A DNA stretch of 13,551 nt from Hydrogenimonas sp. (GCF_029933015.1 NZ_JAOZOZ010000039.1:1-13551), one strand, 5' to 3'; counted from the stretch's first letter, positions 1 to 9,276 are shown. The notes: generated by a model from the sequence alone, not told the origin. A program made the numbers and translations.

Positions 1-608
1 TCCAGAAGCGTCAGCCACAGACCTTCCACGACGCCATCGTCAAGAAGTATCGTCTGTTTCGTCTCCATCAGGTTCGTGATCGTCTCTTTCGGATAGCTTC
101 GCGCGATGACACATCGGGGGTGGGCGGGGAGGAAGGCGCGGATCAGGGCGATCTCCCCGTCCAGTGGATCGCCGCAGGCGAAACAGATGTCGGGGGTGTG
201 CAGACGGCCTTCGTGTTCGAGGATGGCCAGATAGGCTTCGACGGCGCTGCGTTTGGGATTCTGCAGGTGCCAAAGCGAGGCGGAGCGTTCGAGCAGATCG
301 AAATAGAAGCGGCCCGTCAGTTCCACATCCTTGAGATGTTCGAAAAGAAGCGAGATGAAATACTGCCAGATCTGCAGCCGTTCGCTCTCCTTGAGCCAGG
401 GATATCCCAGGTGGATGACATGGCGGAGTCTCGGCATGAACTGTATCGCGTCCCGTTCGGCTTCGAAATCGATTTTGTAGCCGGTCGTGATGATCGGATG
501 CCTGGCGCCGTAGAAGCGGTAGAGCGTCTCGATCCTTTCGGGTGTGAGAACCGTGACGATCGTGTCTTCGTTTTTCGCCCTGCGGACATTGAGTATGTAT
601 CCCTGCAT
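1..608 (-). CDS. recO: DNA repair/recombination mediator RecO, epsilonproteobacterial type (3' end cut by window edge)
   Basis: RecO loads RecA on SSB-coated single-stranded DNA together with RecR during gap repair. The frame is open from an ATG at 608 to the window edge, giving 202 residues. Campylobacter RecO proteins are about this long, so only a few C-terminal codons are missing. The protein begins MQGYILNVRR, followed by TLYRFYGARHPII and YKIDFEAE, which I recognise from Campylobacter RecO; the N-terminal part would be the OB fold. A probable zinc site is Cys142-x2-Cys145 with His163-x2-Cys166, a compact CCHC form of the RecO zinc motif. AGGA lies about 12 bases upstream of the ATG. The gene is divergent from gltB. 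Identification rests on recalled family similarity, not on a search. Confidence 0.85.
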   Translation of the reverse strand, partial: MQGYILNVRRAKNEDTIVTVLTPERIETLYRFYGARHPIITTGYKIDFEAERDAIQFMPRLRHVIHLGYPWLKESERLQIWQYFISLLFEHLKDVELTGRFYFDLLERSASLWHLQNPKRSAVEAYLAILEHEGRLHTPDICFACGDPLDGEIALIRAFLPAHPRCVIARSYPKETITNLMETKQTILLDDGVVEGLWLTLL

Positions 609-645
609 CTTTTCGGCCGATCCTTTGGAATTTACCTATCTTCGC

Positions 646-669
646 ATTTTAGGGCTTTTTGGAAGCCCT
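646..669. repeat. 7-bp inverted repeat in the recO-gltB divergent intergenic region
   Basis: AGGGCTT (651-657) and AAGCCCT (663-669) are perfect inverted arms around a 5-base loop. On the minus strand the hairpin is followed by AAAA, and a TAAAAT box (651-646) overlaps its edge and could be a recO -10. It may be an operator or a structured recO leader. It has no U-run on the plus strand, so it is not a clear terminator. The whole 609-765 interval otherwise holds only promoter-like AT-rich sequence. Confidence 0.35.
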
Positions 670-684
670 TGGCGCACTTTTCAG

Positions 685-739
685 TTAGTTGTAACCCCAT
701 TTTTTGTAAAATCGCTTAATTTTGGAGTATTGTACCAAA
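685..739 (+). promoter_or_regulatory. Candidate gltB promoter with an operator-like inverted repeat at the presumed start site
   Basis: TTTTTG followed by TAAAAT at 707-712 fits the extended -10 pattern of Campylobacterota sigma-70 promoters, which often have a poor -35 (TTAGTT at 685-690 is weak). This would start transcription near 719. Immediately downstream, TTTGG (721-725) and CCAAA (735-739) form a 5-bp inverted repeat with nested GTA/TAC, where a repressor would block the polymerase. A second possible -10 is TATTGT at 728-733. No sigma-54 -24/-12 pair is visible. Function is inferred from position only. Confidence 0.35.
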
Positions 740-765
740 GAACTCAACCATGAAAAGGGTTTGGA

Positions 766-3700
766 ATGGATCTATTGCGAGGATTTAAAGACAACTGTGG
801 CTTCGGTTTGATCGCCAATATCGAGAATCGGCCGAGTCACGAACTTCTTGAGGATGCCATCCACGCACTCGAGCGGATGATGCACCGCGGCGCGATCGCG
901 GCCGACGGCAAGAGCGGCGACGGAAGCGGCCTGCTGCTTTCGATGCCCGGGAAGTTCATGGAGAAAGTGGCCCGGCAGGAGGGGCATACGCTGCCGGCGC
1001 AGTACGCCGTGGCCCAGATTTTCTACAGAAACACCGAAAATCTCAGGGTTTTCGAAGAGATGTGCGAAAAGAACGACCTGCGCATCCTTTTTACCCGGGA
1101 AGTGCCGATCGACACCGACGCACTGGGCAAACAGGCCCTCGAAACGCTTCCCTCCATCGTCCAGATTTTCGTGACGCCCAACTCCCTGATGGCGACGAAA
1201 CGGTTCGAGGCGCTGATCTACCTGACACGCCGTGAGACGGAGATCGCCCTCAAAGAGGATGCCGACTTCTACATTCCAAGCTTCTCCAACAAAGTGATCA
1301 GTTACAAGGGTCTGGTGATGCCGACCCACATCAAAGAGTTCTATACCGATCTGGAGGATTCCGATTTCGAGATCAGTTTCGCACTCTTCCATCAGCGCTT
1401 CTCGACAAACACGCTGCCGCAGTGGCGGCTGGCCCAACCTTTCAGAATGATCGCCCACAACGGCGAGATCAACTCGGTCGAGGCGAACCGTTTCAACGTC
1501 GCCGCCAAATGCGAGTCGGTCAAGTCGGAAGTCTTCAGCGACGAGGAGATCCAGCGGCTGCTTCCACTGATGCAGGAGGGTTCGAGCGACAGTGCGAGCC
1601 TCGACAACTTCTTCGAGTTTCTGCGGGTCAACGGCATGGATATCTTCAAAGCCGTACGCGCCGTGATCCCGGCACCCTGGCAGAACGCGCCGCATATGGA
1701 CGCCAACCTGCGGGCTTTCTACGAATATATGAGTACCTGCTTCGAAGCGTGGGACGGTCCGGCCGCCGTCAGTTTCACCGACGGACGCTACATCGGCTGT
1801 GTTCTCGACAGAAACGGTCTGCGCCCGGCCAAATACGTCATCACGAAGGATTGGCGTCTCATCATCTCCAGCGAGTACGGCGTCGTCGATATCGACGACG
1901 ACAACGTCTACGAGCGGGGCCGTCTGCAGTCGGGCGAGATGATCGGCCTCGATCTCAAGTACGGAACGATTCTCAAAAACCACGAGATCGACGACTATCT
2001 GAAGAGTTCGCGGCCCTACGCCGAGTGGCTCAACGAACAGATGGTCTATCTGCAGGAGTACGTCGAAAAGCCATTCGACAATCTCGAGCGCTACAATCTC
2101 GACCAGATGATCGAAAAGCAGCGCTACTTCAACATTACCCAGGAGGTGATCGACCAGATCATCGAGCCGATGGTCAAGGATGGCAAGGAGCCGACCGGTT
2201 CGATGGGTGACGACACGCCTCTGGCTGCGTTTTCGAAGGTCCAGCGCAACTTCACCGACTTCTTCAAGCAGAAATTCGCCCAGGTGACCAACCCTCCCAT
2301 CGACCCGATCCGCGAAAAGGTGGTGATGAGTATCAACACCGGATTCGGCGAGATCCACAACATTCTCGACGAGGACCCCGATCACGCCCAGCGTCTCAAA
2401 ACCACCTCACCGATCCTGACGGCCGAAAAGCTGGAGGTTCTCAAGAGCTTCGGCGATGAAAAACATCCCCGTTACCGCCCCTACTACAAAAACAGGACCT
2501 ACAGCACCACCTACGAGGAGAACCTCAAAGGAAGCCTCGAGGATCTGGTCTACGACATCATCGAGGATGTGAAAAACGACGGAATCCGCATCGTCATTTT
2601 CGACGACAAGGGACTCGATGAAAACCACAAGACGATCCCGATGGCGATGGCGGTGGGACGTCTCAACTACGCCCTTCTGGATGCGGGCGTCCGCCACCTG
2701 GTGAGTATCGTGGCCGTTACCGGAGAGGTGATCGACTCGCACTCCACGGCCTGTCTGCTGGCCTACGGCGCTTCCGCCGTCTACCCCTACATGCTCTACG
2801 CCACGGTCTACCGCCTTCTGGCCAAAAAACAGCTCAGCGACTACGAGATGCGCAACGAGTTCAAAAAAGTCCACGGTGCGCTGGGAGCGGGAATTCTCAA
2901 AATCATGTCGAAGATGGGGATCTCCACCGTCGCCTCCTACCGGAACTCCGCGCTCTTCGACGTGCTGGGGCTCTCCGAGGATATCGTGGAGGACTGTTTC
3001 CGCAACTCCCACGCACTCGTCCCGGGGCTCGGCTACGGCGACATCGAGGAGCGTATCGAAAGGTACCACCGCGAAGCTTTCGAGCACGAGCATCTGAGAA
3101 AACTCTTCCCTCTCAACGTGGGGGGCTTCTACAAATATATCGACGGGCAGGAGTACCACGACTTCGCCCCCGATACGATCCGTCAGCTGCGGGATGCCGC
3201 GGTGACGGGCAACTGGGAAGATTACGAACGGCTCAAAAAGATCATCGAAAACCGCGACAAGAAGATGATCCGCGACTTCTTCGCCCTCAAAAGCGACCGC
3301 AAGCCGATCCCACTGGAAAAGGTGGAACCCAAAGAGGCGATCTTCAAGCGTTTCGCCAGTGCGGCGATGAGTCTGGGATCGATCTCTCCGGAGGCGCACG
3401 AAAGCATCGCCGAGGCGATGAACCGCATCGGTGCCCAGTCCAACAGTGGAGAGGGCGGCGAAGACGCCAGCCGCTTCGGCACCATCCGCAACTCCAAGAT
3501 CAAGCAGGTCGCTTCCGGCCGCTTCGGTGTCACGCCCGCCTATCTGCGCAGCGCCGAAGAGATCCAGATCAAGATCGCCCAGGGCGCGAAACCGGGTGAG
3601 GGCGGACAGCTGCCGGGCCACAAGGTCACGGCGCTGATCGCCAGACTGCGCCATACGATGCCGGGCGTGACGCTCATCTCTCCGCCGCCCCACCACGATA

Positions 3701-5190
3701 TCTACTCGATCGAAGATCTGGCCCAGCTCATCTTCGACCTCAAACAGGTCAACCCGGACGCGACGATCACGGTCAAACTGGTCTCCACGGCCGGAGTCGG
3801 CACGATCGCCGCAGGTGTCGCCAAAGCCTACGCCGACAAGATCATCATTTCGGGCGGCGACGGCGGTACGGGCGCCGCGGCCCTGGGATCGATCAAGTTC
3901 GCCGGCAATCCGTGGGAGATCGGGCTGAGCGAGGCCCACAACGCCCTCAAGGCCAACCACCTCCGCCAGAATGTCCATCTGCAGACCGACGGCGGTCTGA
4001 AGACCGGTATGGATATCATCAAGGCGGCGCTGCTGGGTGCCGAGAGTTACGCTTTCGGAACACCGGCACTGGCGATGGTGGGATGTAAGATGCTGCGCAT
4101 CTGCCACCTGAACCGCTGTTCGGTCGGTATCGCGACCCAGGAGCCGATGCTTCGCGAACACTTCGAGGGCAACGTCGAGCGTCTGGTCAACTACTTCACG
4201 CTTCTGGCCGAAGATGTCCGCCAGATCATGGCCTCTCTGGGCTACGAGACGATGGAGGAGATGATAGGGCGCAGCGACCTGCTGGAAGTGATCGACGACG
4301 AGTTCGCGAAGAAGTTCGATTTCAGTTCGATCCTGATGCGGCTGGAGGGTCCCGACACCTGCCAGGTCCCCTCCAACGAGCCGTTCGATACCAACGAGTT
4401 CGAAAAGGATGTCCTCAAGGAGGCGCAGCCTGCGATCCAAAATCCCCAGGAGAAGCTGGTCATCCACCGCAAGATCTGCAACCTGAACCGCAGTTTCGGT
4501 GCCCGCATCAGCGGCGAGATCGCCAAGTACTACGGCGACGGAGGACTGCCGGACGATACGATCCGCATCCAGCTGGTAGGCATCGCCGGACAATCCTTCG
4601 GCACCTTCCTCATCAACGGCGTGACGCTCCGTATCGACGGTGTGGCCAACGACTATGTGGGCAAAGGGATGAACGGCGGCAAGATCATCATCGCGCCGCT
4701 GAACCAGGGTGAGAAGTTCTCGGCGGCGGGCAACACCTGTCTCTACGGCGCGACGGGCGGAAAGCTCTTCGTCGCCGGCAACGTGGGCGAGCGTTTCGCG
4801 GTGCGAAACTCCGGCGCCCTGGCCGTCGTGGAAGGAACGGGCGACCACGCCTGCGAATATATGACCGGAGGCGTCGTCGTGATCCTCGGCCAGACGGGCG
4901 TCAATTTCGGCGCCGGTATGACGGGCGGACTGGCTTTCGTCTACGACGCCGAGCATACCTTCGTCGAAAACATCAACCAGGAGCTGGTAGAAGCCCGTCG
5001 CATCGATACCGACGATACCGACGAAGCGCGCCACTATCTCAAAAGGCTGCTCAAAGAGTATTTCAACGAAACGGGCAGCAAAAAAGCAGAATGCATACTC
5101 AACAATTTCCGTATGCAGATCCGTAACTTCTGGATGGTTCGACCCAAAGAGTTGCGTAAAGTACCTTTGAATCTGGACGAGGGAGAGTAA
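766..5190 (+). CDS. gltB: Glutamate synthase (GOGAT) large subunit
   Basis: GltB transfers the amide nitrogen of glutamine to 2-oxoglutarate, giving two glutamates, and with glutamine synthetase forms the main ammonia-assimilation route. At 1474 residues it has normal bacterial length. The start at 766 follows AAAGGG at 754-759 and leaves a 10-residue propeptide before Cys11, the class II amidotransferase nucleophile exposed on maturation. The amidotransferase domain contains HQRFSTNTLPQW (about 210) and HNGEINS (about 231). The synthase half carries NSGEGGED (about 892), PGEGGQLPGHKV and GGDGGTGAA (about 1030) of the FMN/2-oxoglutarate site. The 3Fe-4S ligands are Cys1107-x5-Cys1113-x4-Cys1118. 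A Gly-rich beta-helix domain occupies roughly 1255-1474. One base separates its stop from gltD, so the two are translated together. All key residues seen are intact. Confidence 0.97.
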   Translation: MDLLRGFKDNCGFGLIANIENRPSHELLEDAIHALERMMHRGAIAADGKSGDGSGLLLSMPGKFMEKVARQEGHTLPAQYAVAQIFYRNTENLRVFEEMCEKNDLRILFTREVPIDTDALGKQALETLPSIVQIFVTPNSLMATKRFEALIYLTRRETEIALKEDADFYIPSFSNKVISYKGLVMPTHIKEFYTDLEDSDFEISFALFHQRFSTNTLPQWRLAQPFRMIAHNGEINSVEANRFNVAAKCESVKSEVFSDEEIQRLLPLMQEGSSDSASLDNFFEFLRVNGMDIFKAVRAVIPAPWQNAPHMDANLRAFYEYMSTCFEAWDGPAAVSFTDGRYIGCVLDRNGLRPAKYVITKDWRLIISSEYGVVDIDDDNVYERGRLQSGEMIGLDLKYGTILKNHEIDDYLKSSRPYAEWLNEQMVYLQEYVEKPFDNLERYNLDQMIEKQRYFNITQEVIDQIIEPMVKDGKEPTGSMGDDTPLAAFSKVQRNFTDFFKQKFAQVTNPPIDPIREKVVMSINTGFGEIHNILDEDPDHAQRLKTTSPILTAEKLEVLKSFGDEKHPRYRPYYKNRTYSTTYEENLKGSLEDLVYDIIEDVKNDGIRIVIFDDKGLDENHKTIPMAMAVGRLNYALLDAGVRHLVSIVAVTGEVIDSHSTACLLAYGASAVYPYMLYATVYRLLAKKQLSDYEMRNEFKKVHGALGAGILKIMSKMGISTVASYRNSALFDVLGLSEDIVEDCFRNSHALVPGLGYGDIEERIERYHREAFEHEHLRKLFPLNVGGFYKYIDGQEYHDFAPDTIRQLRDAAVTGNWEDYERLKKIIENRDKKMIRDFFALKSDRKPIPLEKVEPKEAIFKRFASAAMSLGSISPEAHESIAEAMNRIGAQSNSGEGGEDASRFGTIRNSKIKQVASGRFGVTPAYLRSAEEIQIKIAQGAKPGEGGQLPGHKVTALIARLRHTMPGVTLISPPPHHDIYSIEDLAQLIFDLKQVNPDATITVKLVSTAGVGTIAAGVAKAYADKIIISGGDGGTGAAALGSIKFAGNPWEIGLSEAHNALKANHLRQNVHLQTDGGLKTGMDIIKAALLGAESYAFGTPALAMVGCKMLRICHLNRCSVGIATQEPMLREHFEGNVERLVNYFTLLAEDVRQIMASLGYETMEEMIGRSDLLEVIDDEFAKKFDFSSILMRLEGPDTCQVPSNEPFDTNEFEKDVLKEAQPAIQNPQEKLVIHRKICNLNRSFGARISGEIAKYYGDGGLPDDTIRIQLVGIAGQSFGTFLINGVTLRIDGVANDYVGKGMNGGKIIIAPLNQGEKFSAAGNTCLYGATGGKLFVAGNVGERFAVRNSGALAVVEGTGDHACEYMTGGVVVILGQTGVNFGAGMTGGLAFVYDAEHTFVENINQELVEARRIDTDDTDEARHYLKRLLKEYFNETGSKKAECILNNFRMQIRNFWMVRPKELRKVPLNLDEGE

Positions 5191-5191
5191 G

Positions 5192-6574
5192 ATGCAGAAT
5201 TTCATTTTTGTCGAACGAATCGACCCGAAAAAACGCAACGTCGTCGAGCGGATCAAGGATTTCCGGGAGATCTACGAGGTTTACAGCCCCAACGAAGCAT
5301 CCAGTCAGTCGGAGCGGTGTATCCAGTGCGGCGATCCCTACTGCCACAACAAATGTCCACTGCACAACTACATTCCACAGTGGCTCAAGGCGGTGGCCGA
5401 CAAGGATCTGGAGCTGGCTTTCAATCTCTCCAACGAACCCTCTCCCTTCCCCGAAATCATGGGACGCATCTGCCCCCATGACAGGCTTTGCGAAGGGGAC
5501 TGTACCCTCAACGACGGGTACGGCGCCATCACGATCGGGCCTGTGGAAACCTTCATCAACGAAGAGGGCTTCAAAGCCGGCCTGAAGCCGCGCTTCGCCG
5601 AAAAGAAGGTGGGCAAAAAGGTGGCGATCGTCGGTTCCGGCCCGGCCGGTCTCTCGGCGGCGACCTATCTGCTCCGCGCCGGTATCGATGTGGAGATCTT
5701 CGAGCGGGCCGACCGGCCCGGCGGGCTGCTCACCTACGGAATTCCCGGCTTCAAGCTCGACAAGAACGTACTTTTCAGACGTGTCAAATGGATGGAAGAG
5801 GCGGGACTGAAGATCCACTACGGCGTCGAAATCGGCAGGGACAAACCCTTCGACGAGCTGGTCAGCGACTTCGATGCCGTCTTCATCGGTGTGGGCGCCT
5901 CGCAGCAAAGACGCGCCGGCATCCCCAACGAAAACGCCAAGGGGTGCCTGATGGCGATGGATCTGCTGGTCAATATCCAGAAAAAACTCTTTGGCGATCC
6001 CTACGACAGAAGCGTCGACGTCAAGGACAAACGTGTCGTGGTCATCGGAGGCGGCGACACGGCGATGGACTGTGTGCGCACGTCGCTGCGCGAAGGCGCC
6101 AAGAGCGTCACCTGTCTCTACCGCCGGGACGCCCGCAACATGCCGGGTTCGCGCAAAGAGTACAACAACGCGAAGGAAGAGGGTGTCGAATTCGTCTTCA
6201 ACGCCTCGCCCAAGCAGGTTCTGGTCAACGACGAAGGGGAAGTCGTCGGCATCGAGATGCTCAAGACCGCCCTCGGTGAGCCCGACGAAAGCGGCAGACA
6301 GCGCCTCAAGGAGATCGAAGGGAGCGAATTCCGCGTCGACGCGGATGTCGTCATCTTCTCTCTGGGCTTCAATCCCGTGCCTTTCGAGTTTCTCTCGGCC
6401 AACGGCATCGAAACCAACGAGTGGGGCGGCATCGTCATCGACGAGAATTTCGAAACGACGACCAAAGGGGTCTATGCGGGCGGTGACTGCCGCAGAGGGG
6501 CCGATCTGGTGGTCACGGCGGTCTACGACGGGCGGGAAGCCGCCAAGGCTATGATCCGGGAGCTTTTGGAATAA
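5192..6574 (+). CDS. gltD: Glutamate synthase small subunit (NAD(P)H-dependent FAD/iron-sulfur protein)
   Basis: GltD oxidises NAD(P)H and passes electrons through FAD and two 4Fe-4S clusters to GltB. The 460-residue protein starts at an ATG one base after the gltB stop, with GGGAGAG as ribosome site inside the gltB end. The N-terminal cluster region shows Cys43, Cys46, Cys51 and Cys55 (CIQCGDPYC...KCP), then Cys94, Cys100 and Cys104. The FAD dinucleotide motif GSGPAG is at 148-153, the NADPH motif GGGDTA at 286-291, and the closing FAD motif is GVYAGGD followed by DLVVTAVYDGREAA near the C terminus. Related proteins such as NfnB or the PreT subunit share this fold, but adjacency to gltB settles the call. 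Confidence 0.96.
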   Translation: MQNFIFVERIDPKKRNVVERIKDFREIYEVYSPNEASSQSERCIQCGDPYCHNKCPLHNYIPQWLKAVADKDLELAFNLSNEPSPFPEIMGRICPHDRLCEGDCTLNDGYGAITIGPVETFINEEGFKAGLKPRFAEKKVGKKVAIVGSGPAGLSAATYLLRAGIDVEIFERADRPGGLLTYGIPGFKLDKNVLFRRVKWMEEAGLKIHYGVEIGRDKPFDELVSDFDAVFIGVGASQQRRAGIPNENAKGCLMAMDLLVNIQKKLFGDPYDRSVDVKDKRVVVIGGGDTAMDCVRTSLREGAKSVTCLYRRDARNMPGSRKEYNNAKEEGVEFVFNASPKQVLVNDEGEVVGIEMLKTALGEPDESGRQRLKEIEGSEFRVDADVVIFSLGFNPVPFEFLSANGIETNEWGGIVIDENFETTTKGVYAGGDCRRGADLVVTAVYDGREAAKAMIRELLE

Positions 6575-6575
6575 C

Positions 6576-7295
6576 GTGACACCTTTTGTCGAAACGACCC
6601 TGATCGCCGCCCACGAGATCGCCGCCATTCTCCACGACGGCTGGCGCCAAGAGTTCGGCGATCATGGCGGCATCGGAGCCGGCGGGGACAGAACGGCCGG
6701 AATCGACACGCTGGCGGAGAACATCTATATCGAAAAACTTTCGAAATTTGGTAAAATCGATTCGGAAGAGGCGGGGATCGTCGGCTCAGGCGAAGCGACG
6801 ATCGTCATCGATCCGATCGACGGCAGCGACAACGCAGTGTCGGGTCTTCCCTACTACGGCTCCTCCATCGCACTGGAGGTGGACGGGAAGGTGCAAGAGG
6901 CGGTCGTGGTCAATCTGGCCAACGGAGACTGTTTCTACAAGACGCGTGCCGAGCTGATGCAGGGGAAGATAGGCTCGGACCGATTCATGCCTGTCGTCAG
7001 GCGGGAAGAGTCGACGATAGGGATTTTCGAAAAGGCGTACGCCAACCCCGAACTCGCCATGGCCCTGCTGCGGAAAAAACAGAAGTTCCGCTCGCCGGGG
7101 GCCGTGGCTCTGTCGTTGGCGTATGCCCACTATGTCAGTTTCGTCATCTTCGCAGGTCCGAGGCGCCGGTACGATTTCGCGGCGGCGCTTTGGATGTGCG
7201 AAGGTCTGGAGACGATCGTGGAAGAGGAACTGCTGATCGTTGCGAAGGAGCGTGAGACGGCTCTGCAACTGCACCGTTTGGCACAAGGCGAATAA
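6576..7295 (+). CDS. Inositol-monophosphatase-family phosphatase (SuhB/CysQ-like)
   Basis: This is a metal-dependent sugar/nucleotide phosphatase of the inositol monophosphatase superfamily. It has 239 residues, slightly short for the family. Motif 1, DPIDGSDNAVSG, gives the metal ligands Asp79 and Asp82. The preceding SEEAG (63-67) supplies the acidic pair, and YDFAAALW (199-206) matches the family's C-terminal WDxAA motif with Tyr for Trp and the metal ligand Asp200 kept. FRSPGAVALSLAY corresponds to the conserved R-SGSAALDLAY stretch. The start is GTG, one base after the gltD stop; no better in-frame start is nearby. The true substrate (inositol phosphate, PAP, fructose-1,6-bisphosphate or another) cannot be read from the sequence. 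A homologue precedes accD in Campylobacter, as I recall, so the partnership with accD is probably old. Confidence 0.85.
   Translation: MTPFVETTLIAAHEIAAILHDGWRQEFGDHGGIGAGGDRTAGIDTLAENIYIEKLSKFGKIDSEEAGIVGSGEATIVIDPIDGSDNAVSGLPYYGSSIALEVDGKVQEAVVVNLANGDCFYKTRAELMQGKIGSDRFMPVVRREESTIGIFEKAYANPELAMALLRKKQKFRSPGAVALSLAYAHYVSFVIFAGPRRRYDFAAALWMCEGLETIVEEELLIVAKERETALQLHRLAQGE
6746..6757 (+). promoter_or_regulatory. Possible internal promoter -10 within the phosphatase gene
   Basis: ATTTGGTAAAAT, with the TAAAAT box at 6752-6757, resembles the -10 proposed for gltB, and lies in a short AT-rich patch inside an otherwise GC-rich gene. It would serve accD-thiE-rlmH independently of gltBD. No convincing -35 is present, and the box may simply encode the residues it spans. 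Confidence 0.2.
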
Positions 7296-7306
7296 GGAAA
7301 AAAATC

Positions 7307-8151
<845 letters not shown>

Positions 8152-8155
<4 letters not shown>

Positions 8156-8718
8156 AACTCTACGCTCTGCTGGACGAGGATTCTCTCCAAGCCCGCGGAT
8201 GGTCTCTGGAACGGTTCGTCCGAAAGGCTCTCGATGCGGGTGCCGAGATGCTTCAGTACCGTAACAAAAGCGGCGATACCTCGCTCATCGCCTCCCGACT
8301 CGAAACGCTTCGCCCCCTTTTTGACGGCCGCCTCATCGTCAACGACCATCCACGGCTCGCGAAACTGTGTGACGGTGTACATGTGGGACAGGAGGATCTG
8401 ATGCGCTATGGCGCCGATCCGAAGGAGGCGGTGCGGAAACTGCGGGAAATCGTGGGAGAGAATCGATGGATCGGGCTCTCCACCCACAATGCCGAAGAGA
8501 TCGAAACCGCCAATGTTCTTGATATCGACTATATCGGTCTGGGAGCCTGCCGGGCCACCTCCACCAAAAGTGACGCGAACGTGCTCGGATGTGAAAAGAT
8601 CGCGCGACTGGCCGCGACGTCGAAACACCCTGTCGCTGCGATCGGGGGAGTGCGTCCCGATGATGAGGTCGAAAACGTGACGTGGCTGGTCATAGGAAGC
8701 GCACTCTATGAAGATTAA
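8152..8718 (+). CDS. thiE: Thiamine-phosphate synthase (short epsilonproteobacterial form)
   Basis: ThiE joins hydroxymethylpyrimidine diphosphate and thiazole phosphate to make thiamine phosphate in a TIM barrel. The most economical start is GTG at 8152, overlapping the accD stop; AAGAAGG lies just upstream. This gives 188 residues, shorter than the roughly 210 of Escherichia coli or Bacillus enzymes. Family motifs are recognisable: LQYRNKS (34-40, pyrimidine-diphosphate contact), VNDH (63-66), GVHVGQEDL (75-83), GLSTHN (108-113), DYIGLGACRATSTK (126-139) and VAAIGGV (161-167). The loop GACRATSTK differs from the usual GPxFxTxTK, and TenI-like proteins share the fold, so activity should be treated as probable. 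No TPP riboswitch precedes it. It overlaps rlmH by 11 bases. Confidence 0.85.
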
Positions 8719-9166
8719 CGTCGTCGCAATCGCCAAGCCTGAAAGAGACTGCTACAGCGAGCTCTGCGACCGGTTTTCGAAAATGGCGAAACGGTACGCG
8801 ACGCTCGAAGCGTACGACCTTTTCAATGCGAAAGTGACGAAGGCGCAGGAGAGTGGACGTGAGATGGCTCAGAAGAGTTATGCCGATCTTTTCGAACCCT
8901 GGCTGGGCAGGGGGTTCACGATCGCCCTCGATCCCCTGGGGAAGGAGCCGACGAGCGAAAAGTTCGCGGAACTGCTGCGCGACAGGCACGAGGTCACTTT
9001 CTTCATCGGAGGGGCCTACGGCCACAGCAGGGAGTTTCTGGGCAGATGTGACCGCACCATCAGCCTTTCGCAACTCACCATGAGCCACAAAGTCGCGAAG
9101 GTGACGCTTTTCGAGCAGATCTATCGCGGCCTGACCATCAATCACGGCCATCCCTACCACAAGTAG
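8708..9166 (+). CDS. rlmH: 23S rRNA (pseudouridine-1915-N3) methyltransferase RlmH
   Basis: RlmH is a SPOUT-fold enzyme that uses SAM to methylate pseudouridine 1915 in helix 69 of 23S rRNA, acting on assembled 70S ribosomes as a homodimer. The 152-residue length is standard. The SAM-binding knot shows FFIGGAYG (98-105), then LTMSHKVAKVTLFEQIYR (123-140) and the diagnostic C-terminal tail ending HGHPYHK, which reaches into the active site. The ATG at 8708 lies inside the end of thiE in another frame, an 11-base overlap that implies coupled translation. It appears to be the last gene of the gltB operon, because an AT-rich 207-base gap follows. Confidence 0.96.
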   Translation: MKINVVAIAKPERDCYSELCDRFSKMAKRYATLEAYDLFNAKVTKAQESGREMAQKSYADLFEPWLGRGFTIALDPLGKEPTSEKFAELLRDRHEVTFFIGGAYGHSREFLGRCDRTISLSQLTMSHKVAKVTLFEQIYRGLTINHGHPYHK

Positions 9167-9175
9167 AGCGACAGT

Positions 9176-9204
9176 GGAAAATTCTCTCTTCTAAAGCATT
9201 TTCC
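9176..9204. repeat. Weak hairpin after rlmH
   Basis: GGAAAAT (9176-9182) and ATTTTCC (9198-9204) are perfect 7-bp inverted arms around a 15-base loop, starting 10 bases after the rlmH stop. The stem is AT-rich and has no following U-run, so terminator function is doubtful; it may only mark the end of the operon transcript. Confidence 0.25.
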
Positions 9205-9251
9205 CCAATTGACGATAATTAGATTCAAGGGTTCTGAAGTGTAGAAACGTA

Positions 9252-9276
9252 ACGATGTAAAAATGAATTACATCGT
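9252..9276. promoter_or_regulatory. Perfect 9-bp inverted repeat upstream of the dksA-like gene (operator candidate)
   Basis: ACGATGTAA (9252-9260) and TTACATCGT (9268-9276) are perfect arms with a 7-base spacer. The TGTAA-N-TTACA core resembles dyad sites bound by TetR-type repressors such as Campylobacter CmeR; that comparison is from memory. No U-run follows, so it is not a terminator. It sits about 60 bases upstream of the likely -10 of the dksA-like gene, so it could be an activator or repressor site, or an RNA hairpin if read-through from rlmH occurs. Confidence 0.45.

Noticed and set aside
669..690. Sigma-54 promoter (TTGGCGC) before gltB
   Set aside because: The -12 GC element is missing at the required distance, and a sigma-70-like -10 is present downstream.
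120..719. Plus-strand open frame opposite recO
   Set aside because: The minus-strand frame encodes a recognisable RecO; the plus-strand product runs through the divergent promoter region and has no motif or ribosome site.
750..788. Short frame MKRVWNGSIARI overlapping the gltB start as a possible leader peptide
   Set aside because: No ribosome site precedes its ATG, and the AAAGGG that would be inside it serves the gltB start at 766.
772..6628. Very long antisense open frames opposite gltB and gltD (minus strand, for example 772-2385, 2407-5256, 5099-6628)
   Set aside because: They mirror the codon bias of the GC-rich sense genes; their translations are low-complexity in Asp/Val/Arg/His with no family motifs, while the sense frames hold complete enzymes.
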